A DNA stretch of 18,246 bases from BM714 sp964644525 (GTDB lineage Bacteria; Bacillota; Clostridia; Peptostreptococcales; BM714), in NCBI GenBank assembly GCA_964644525.1, contig CAZXWC010000029.1, positions 1 through 18,246 on the forward strand. The letters run 5' to 3'. The position numbers and the translations under genes are program-made. Below, piece after piece: positions 14,566-18,246 of this stretch. The notes below the pieces were generated by a model. The model was not told the origin of the DNA. It did no database searches and worked only from the letters and a program-made list of their open reading frames with translations. Position 1 is the stretch's first letter. Each line of letters opens with the position of its first letter.

Positions 14566-15509
14566 TAATTTTCCCCTTTCTCGTTCTTTGTCCTGTTTAT
14601 TATCTCTTGCGAGAGCCCGAATTTTTCATCTTTCATGGTGCATCCCAAAGGTTCTATATGAACCATTATATCGTATACTTCCTCTATTTCGCTGTGAATT
14701 TTCCTTTCAAGCTCGTGGGCTATGAGGTGGGCTTGCTTGACCTTCAGTTCACCGTCGACCTCTATGTCAATGTCTATGTAAAGCAGGTCGCCAAATTTCC
14801 TCACCCTGGTCCTGTGAGGGTGGTGGGCCCCTTCGACACTGGAGACTATTTCAAACAGGGTGTCGTATATGGACAGGTCCCTTGTCTTTTCCATGACTTC
14901 GGAACTGGTTTCCATAAATATGGAAAGCGCCGACTTCATTACCCATATGCTTATTCCCAAAGCCGTCAAAAGGTCCATTATGGGCAGATCCATCATAAAT
15001 GTGAAGGCCAGGCCCAATAGAACGGCCAGCGAAATCAATATGTCGTTTTGCATGTTTTTGGCTATGGCACCTATCATTGCGCTTCCTGATTTTTGGGCCA
15101 TATAGTGCTGGACCCTGGACAAAACGAGTTTGCCGGCAACAGAGGCCAGTATTACATAAACGGCTGCTATATCTGGCTTTTGAAGACTTTCAATTCGCTG
15201 AAAGCGGGAAATCGTGCTTATCATGAACTGGGCTCCTGCAAAAAATATCATAAACGACAGCAGTTTTGTGGCTACAGTCTCTGCCCTGCCGTATCCGTAG
15301 GGATGCTCCGCATCTGGCGGCCTGGTCATTATTTTGGCTGCAAACAAAGTTATCATGGACATTGCTATGTCTGTGGCGGAATCGATTCCGTCACCTATTA
15401 CAGCCATACTGCCGGAAAATATGCCTACTGAAATTTTTGCTGTCGAAAGGACTATATTGCCTATTATTCCAATCCATGACGCCTTTTTTATTTGCTTGTT
15501 TCTGTCCAT
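14565..15509 (-). CDS. Cation diffusion facilitator family metal transporter
   Basis: 314 residues with six predicted membrane helices (about 12-205) and a cytoplasmic C-terminal metal-binding-like domain (about 210-295, ending in DIMVHIEPLG), the FieF/MamB-type architecture exporting divalent metal by proton exchange. TM2 has D43xxxD47 (GDGIDSATD) as expected. TM5 has N152xxxD156 where zinc/iron members have HxxxD, and the loop motif reads HPYGYGRAE, with Tyr73 replacing the second His of HPxGHG. These changes suggest a preference other than zinc, perhaps manganese or iron; that is inference. GGAGG lies 6 nt before ATG 15509. The gene is 25 nt after a small membrane protein gene and overlaps the cupin gene by 1 nt. 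Confidence 0.92.
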   Translation of the reverse strand: MDRNKQIKKASWIGIIGNIVLSTAKISVGIFSGSMAVIGDGIDSATDIAMSMITLFAAKIMTRPPDAEHPYGYGRAETVATKLLSFMIFFAGAQFMISTISRFQRIESLQKPDIAAVYVILASVAGKLVLSRVQHYMAQKSGSAMIGAIAKNMQNDILISLAVLLGLAFTFMMDLPIMDLLTALGISIWVMKSALSIFMETSSEVMEKTRDLSIYDTLFEIVSSVEGAHHPHRTRVRKFGDLLYIDIDIEVDGELKVKQAHLIAHELERKIHSEIEEVYDIMVHIEPLGCTMKDEKFGLSQEIINRTKNEKGEN

Positions 15510-15534
15510 TTCATACCTCCGCCCGCATGAGAAA

Positions 15535-15768
15535 TCATTTTTTTCTGCTAGCCCTGTATTTCAAAATGTGCATTATGTTGAGAACAACGGCAACCCAAAG
15601 AAATATCATCCTCAAGTAGTTGCCTGTCTTGCTTTGATCATAACCGAAATACTGCATTCCAAGCCCCAAAGCCAAAAATCCGATTCCATAATAAAGCAAT
15701 CTAAAGTCTGCCTGTGGTTTTTGCTTCTGCTTTTTGTTTTTATTGCCTTTGTCCTTTTTTTTGCTCAT
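15535..15768 (-). CDS. Small lysine-rich two-helix membrane protein
   Basis: 77 residues. The first 20 are almost all Lys, Asn, Gln and Asp and strongly basic; helices follow at about 24-40 and 52-68, ending in a basic tail (RASRKK). Both ends should face the cytoplasm. ATG 15768 has GGAAGGGG upstream with about 8 nt spacing. It sits 19 nt after the HAD gene and 25 nt before the CDF transporter, so it is inside the operon. I do not recognise the family; it could be an accessory to the neighbouring transporter, but only position supports that. Confidence 0.72.
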   Translation of the reverse strand: MSKKKDKGNKNKKQKQKPQADFRLLYYGIGFLALGLGMQYFGYDQSKTGNYLRMIFLWVAVVLNIMHILKYRASRKK

Positions 15769-15787
15769 GGCTAACCCCTTCCTCTTT

Positions 15788-16477
15788 CTAAATGTCTATT
15801 TTAAGCAATTCCCTGAAGTCCCCTATTCTTTTATTCACTTGGGGGTGAGAGCCCCAAGGGTCGTATAAAACCGCCCTGCAGCCCAGAGCCTCCGGTTTTG
15901 CATAATCATTGTCGTAATCGTCGCCTATGAAAACAATGCTTTCGAATTCAACCCCGGCCAATTCTTTTGCCGCATGGTATATGTTGTCGTGGGGTTTTTT
16001 CCATCCTATCTCGCACGAATTCACCGTGAACTCAAAGTAGCTTAGCAAACCGGCCTTTTGAAGAATAGATCGAACCCCACTCCTTATTTTAAAATTTGAC
16101 ACGACTCCCATGAGGTGGTTTTTTGACAATGCATGCACTGCCTCAAGGACCGAATCATTGGCATAGCACTTTGCCGAATACCTCTCCCAAAACACATCGT
16201 CCATATTCTTTACCAGGGCATCAAGCTGTCCCCCCTTGCTTTTTGAGCTTAAAAGCCTTGCATATCTTTCTTTCATTTCATATTCCCGGAAAAGTGGCAA
16301 TTCTTTTTCAATCTGACTGCACGCCTCTTTGTAGTCCCTGTAGAATTCATCAAAACCCTTCCACATGTTTTCTGCCTCCGACCCCTCGTATGCCCACCTG
16401 GCATAATCTTGGGGCTTGGGCAAATCAGTCATGTCAATCAAGGTTTCCATGCAGTCGAACAATATCCAATTTTTCAT
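15788..16477 (-). CDS. HAD-superfamily hydrolase, atypical motif I
   Basis: 229 residues with a helical cap (about 18-95) in a haloacid dehalogenase core. Motif I is LFDCMETL: nucleophile D8 and T12 are present, but the +2 acid/base Asp of phosphatases is Met10. Motif II is VVSNFK (S127, N128), motif III is GWKKP (K161), and motif IV is IGDDYDND (D186, D187). The DxxxT form resembles L-2-haloacid dehalogenases and some YjjG-like proteins more than classic phosphatases, so a normal phosphatase is doubtful; substrate unknown. AGGAGG precedes ATG 16477 with good spacing. It lies in the long minus-strand operon, 42 nt after the unknown exported protein gene. Confidence 0.88.
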   Translation of the reverse strand: MKNWILFDCMETLIDMTDLPKPQDYARWAYEGSEAENMWKGFDEFYRDYKEACSQIEKELPLFREYEMKERYARLLSSKSKGGQLDALVKNMDDVFWERYSAKCYANDSVLEAVHALSKNHLMGVVSNFKIRSGVRSILQKAGLLSYFEFTVNSCEIGWKKPHDNIYHAAKELAGVEFESIVFIGDDYDNDYAKPEALGCRAVLYDPWGSHPQVNKRIGDFRELLKIDI

Positions 16478-16519
16478 ATGCTATTCCTCCTGCATTATGC
16501 CGGCTCGAAACCGCTAAAA

Positions 16520-17152
16520 CTATTCCCATTCCAATTTCTGCATTATTATTTCGTTTTCTTCTATGAGCCTGTTTATTTCAAGTGCGACAGCATCTTCCGA
16601 TAAATCATCCAGAATGTAGCCCTTGTAAAGCATCCATTCTCCTTCGTTTGCCGGGTTTCTTATCCAAGGCTCGGCGGACGAATGCTTAAGCGCATTGTCA
16701 ATGCTCCCGGATGCCTGCCGTATTTGTTTTGCGATTTCCAAAAGAGAGCTGTCCATTTCAGTGGACTGCTTAGGATATTTTCCCGCAAAACGATAAGTAA
16801 AGCCGGAAAGCTGCCTGGTAAGATCTCTGATGCTTTGACTTAAACCGTCAGCAAGAACGTCTCCGTAGGTTTCCCGGCTGAGTGAGTCAGAACCCGCCTT
16901 CATTAGACCCAGGGCTTCGTGAAGGCGGTATATGTATGCCGGGCTTTCCTTTTCAAATGCTAAAACCTGCAGGTTGCTTGCATAGACATCCAATGCATCC
17001 ACATAGCCGTAGAGCATATTTGAAACAAGCACATTTTCCATTTCCTCTATGCCTTTTTTCTCATTTTGCATATGCGTTCCAAATACCGCCAGACAAAACA
17101 GACCCGTTATAAGGCATGCGGAAACAATGCCCCTTGCCCTTTTGTTTTTCAT
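16520..17152 (-). CDS. Exported or membrane-anchored helical protein of unknown function
   Basis: 210 residues: a basic N-terminus (MKNKRAR), one hydrophobic segment at about 8-25 acting as signal peptide or anchor, then an extracytoplasmic part predicted almost wholly alpha-helical, with heptad-like stretches (about 29-95 and 100-160). There are no cysteine pairs, catalytic motif or known domain that I recognise. ATG 17152 overlaps the patatin gene's TGA by 4 nt, and AGGGGG lies 10 nt upstream, so synthesis is coupled to the lipase. The stop is TAG. The helical periplasm-facing form resembles sensor or adhesin-like domains, but nothing supports one choice. Confidence 0.72.
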   Translation of the reverse strand: MKNKRARGIVSACLITGLFCLAVFGTHMQNEKKGIEEMENVLVSNMLYGYVDALDVYASNLQVLAFEKESPAYIYRLHEALGLMKAGSDSLSRETYGDVLADGLSQSIRDLTRQLSGFTYRFAGKYPKQSTEMDSSLLEIAKQIRQASGSIDNALKHSSAEPWIRNPANEGEWMLYKGYILDDLSEDAVALEINRLIEENEIIMQKLEWE

Positions 17153-17937
17153 AAAAGCTCAATCCCCCTTGCGGCCTGCTCCCCCCGCGCAAAACAGTTT
17201 CTGCAAAACTCCTTTTCAAAACGCAGGGTGTCTCCCATTTCAAAATCTGTTTGCGGACATATTACTGCAAATCTTTTCCCATATGCTTTTTCTATTTCTC
17301 CAGGAATTTCGAAATCCCTTTTAAAAACAATCAGATAAAGTTTGTCCACCGGATTTTCAATGAATGGTTCAATAAAGAGGTTGTTCTTTATGCCCCCGTC
17401 CAGCCTGCAGCCTTCATAGATTCCTTTTCCAACATCTTTTTTAAACAATTCAAAAGCTTTTTCGGAGTTGAATTGTCCAATTATTTTTTCCCTTGGCCCC
17501 TTTGATTCCCGCCTTTCCACGTGAAGCGGAAGGAGGGAGCTATGCTTTATATTGCTTAACCTGCTTTCTTTGTCAAGTGAAGCTATTTCCTCTTTCTTTT
17601 CTATAAGCTTGCGGTCCTCCACCAATACGTGGTTTACATATGCTTTTTTTATATCGCCGCCCTTGTCGGGAAACCCTCTAAGTGTTTTGATTATGGGTTC
17701 ATTGTCAATCACCCTGTCTATATTTTCGTAATCGTGGTCAAACTTGGGGACTTCAACATTTGTCCAAACTTCACGCAATTTATCAAAGTTTCCCGTTAAA
17801 ATGAAATACAGGTTTACGGCACCTATGGATGTGCCGGATGCCATTTGAATTTTTACGCCCCTTTTGTTCAAGCCATAAAGCGCACCTGCCTGGAAGGCCC
17901 CTTTTGCTCCTCCCCCTTGAAGAAAAACTCCTGTCAT
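17149..17937 (-). CDS. Patatin-like phospholipase
   Basis: 262 residues, a lipid acyl hydrolase of the bacterial RssA/patatin group. The oxyanion-hole motif is GGGAKG (8-13), the nucleophile elbow is GTSIG with Ser37, and the second catalytic residue is Asp180 in DGG. The middle motif usually reading 'ASxAxP' appears as HSSLLP (132-137). No signal peptide, so it is probably cytoplasmic or at the inner membrane face. The C-terminal third contains four Cys-bearing or basic stretches (including CRNCF) of unknown role. ATG 17937 follows GGGTGG. It is the first gene visible in the right-hand operon and overlaps the next by 4 nt. Family assignment is secure; natural substrate unknown. Confidence 0.92.
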   Translation of the reverse strand: MTGVFLQGGGAKGAFQAGALYGLNKRGVKIQMASGTSIGAVNLYFILTGNFDKLREVWTNVEVPKFDHDYENIDRVIDNEPIIKTLRGFPDKGGDIKKAYVNHVLVEDRKLIEKKEEIASLDKESRLSNIKHSSLLPLHVERRESKGPREKIIGQFNSEKAFELFKKDVGKGIYEGCRLDGGIKNNLFIEPFIENPVDKLYLIVFKRDFEIPGEIEKAYGKRFAVICPQTDFEMGDTLRFEKEFCRNCFARGEQAARGIELL

Positions 17938-18246
17938 TATTCCACCCTTTTCCTTTATTGTTGAAAATGCTTTTGCTCTCCTTATAATGTACCATAATTG
18001 ACCGATGCGTTGAAGATAAAATGGCTTCCGCCATAAAGCTTAAATCCTTGGGTCCTGCTAAAAAAGCTTTTTGCTTATGTATTTATAAATGCACTTTCTC
18101 ATCCGGCTTTTAGGGCAAGCTTGAGATTGATTTTTTTAAACAGACTTTATTTTTGAAACTTTTAATTAAAAAAGCGGCAGCCGATATTCACTATTGTCCG
18201 ATACCGTTAAATTCATCCTTGACTCCTCACCCTTTCGATGTTACCA
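17938..18246. other. Intergenic region at right edge
   Basis: 309 nt with no gene I can support. It must hold the promoter of the patatin operon unless that starts beyond the window; the best minus-strand match (TTCAAC, 17 nt, TACATT) is poor. On the minus strand an ATG at 18216 with GAGGAG upstream opens a 16-codon frame ending at TAA near 18166, too short to call. AT-rich stretches at 18060-18170 contain AAAAAGCTTTTT-type palindromes without a clear terminator. Confidence 0.4.

Noticed and set aside
11961..18130. Shared 10-mer TTGAGATTGA at about 11962 and 18120, next to AT-rich sequence
   Set aside because: Too short and AT-rich to call a repeat in 18 kb; the flanks diverge.
1..18246. tRNA, rRNA, CRISPR, insertion sequence or prophage
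   Set aside because: I saw no T-loop signature with a cloverleaf, no regularly spaced repeats, and no transposase or integrase motifs.

Overview
The window looks like the chromosome of an anaerobic, moderate-GC Firmicute of the Clostridia. Shine-Dalgarno sites are strong, Ile ATA and Arg AGA/AGG codons are frequent, a signal-peptide protein carries SLH domains for surface-layer attachment, and at least one UGA appears to be read as selenocysteine. A Sec-using amino-acid fermenter of the Peptostreptococcaceae / Eubacterium acidaminophilum type would fit, but that placement is inference.

Layout: the left 8 kb is one plus-strand reading frame, a cyclic beta-1,2-glucan synthase (GT84, cyclisation domain and GH94 in one polypeptide) whose N-terminus lies outside the window. 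A hairpin terminator follows it, and every remaining recognised gene is on the minus strand. From right to left these are: a patatin-like lipase overlapping an exported helical protein of unknown function; a HAD hydrolase; a small two-helix membrane protein; a CDF metal transporter; a cupin; a PrdX/YbaK-type prolyl-tRNA editing protein; a spermidine-synthase-like protein overlapping a small membrane protein and ended by a strong terminator; a small selenoprotein; galE; a two-module YcdB/YcdC protein with three C-terminal SLH motifs; and a SEC-C protein that meets the glucan synthase convergently. Spacing and ATGA/TAATG overlaps suggest that 17937 to 12672 is one or two long operons.

The most notable item is a 93-codon gene at 12134-12415 (minus) split by an in-frame TGA at codon 31, so ordinary ORF calling sees only an apparently empty intergenic region. 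The frame runs on through TGA to a TAA and gives a Cys-Gly-Gly-Sec motif. The RNA just after the UGA folds into a hairpin meeting the published bacterial SECIS criteria: 17 nt to the loop, a 4-bp upper stem, and a 12-nt loop starting with G. Upstream lies a promoter-like sequence followed by a CsoR-like palindrome (ATACCC-N5-GGGTAT). Between this gene and galE is about 140 nt able to form a long base-paired rod with a perfect 13-bp arm, then a rho-independent terminator just before galE. I could not assign this RNA to a known class.

GalE makes UDP-galactose, and with the glucan synthase and the SLH protein it gives the left half a cell-envelope theme. The right half is a mixed metabolic and housekeeping operon (metal transport, tRNA editing, lipid hydrolysis, HAD hydrolase) with two very small membrane proteins.
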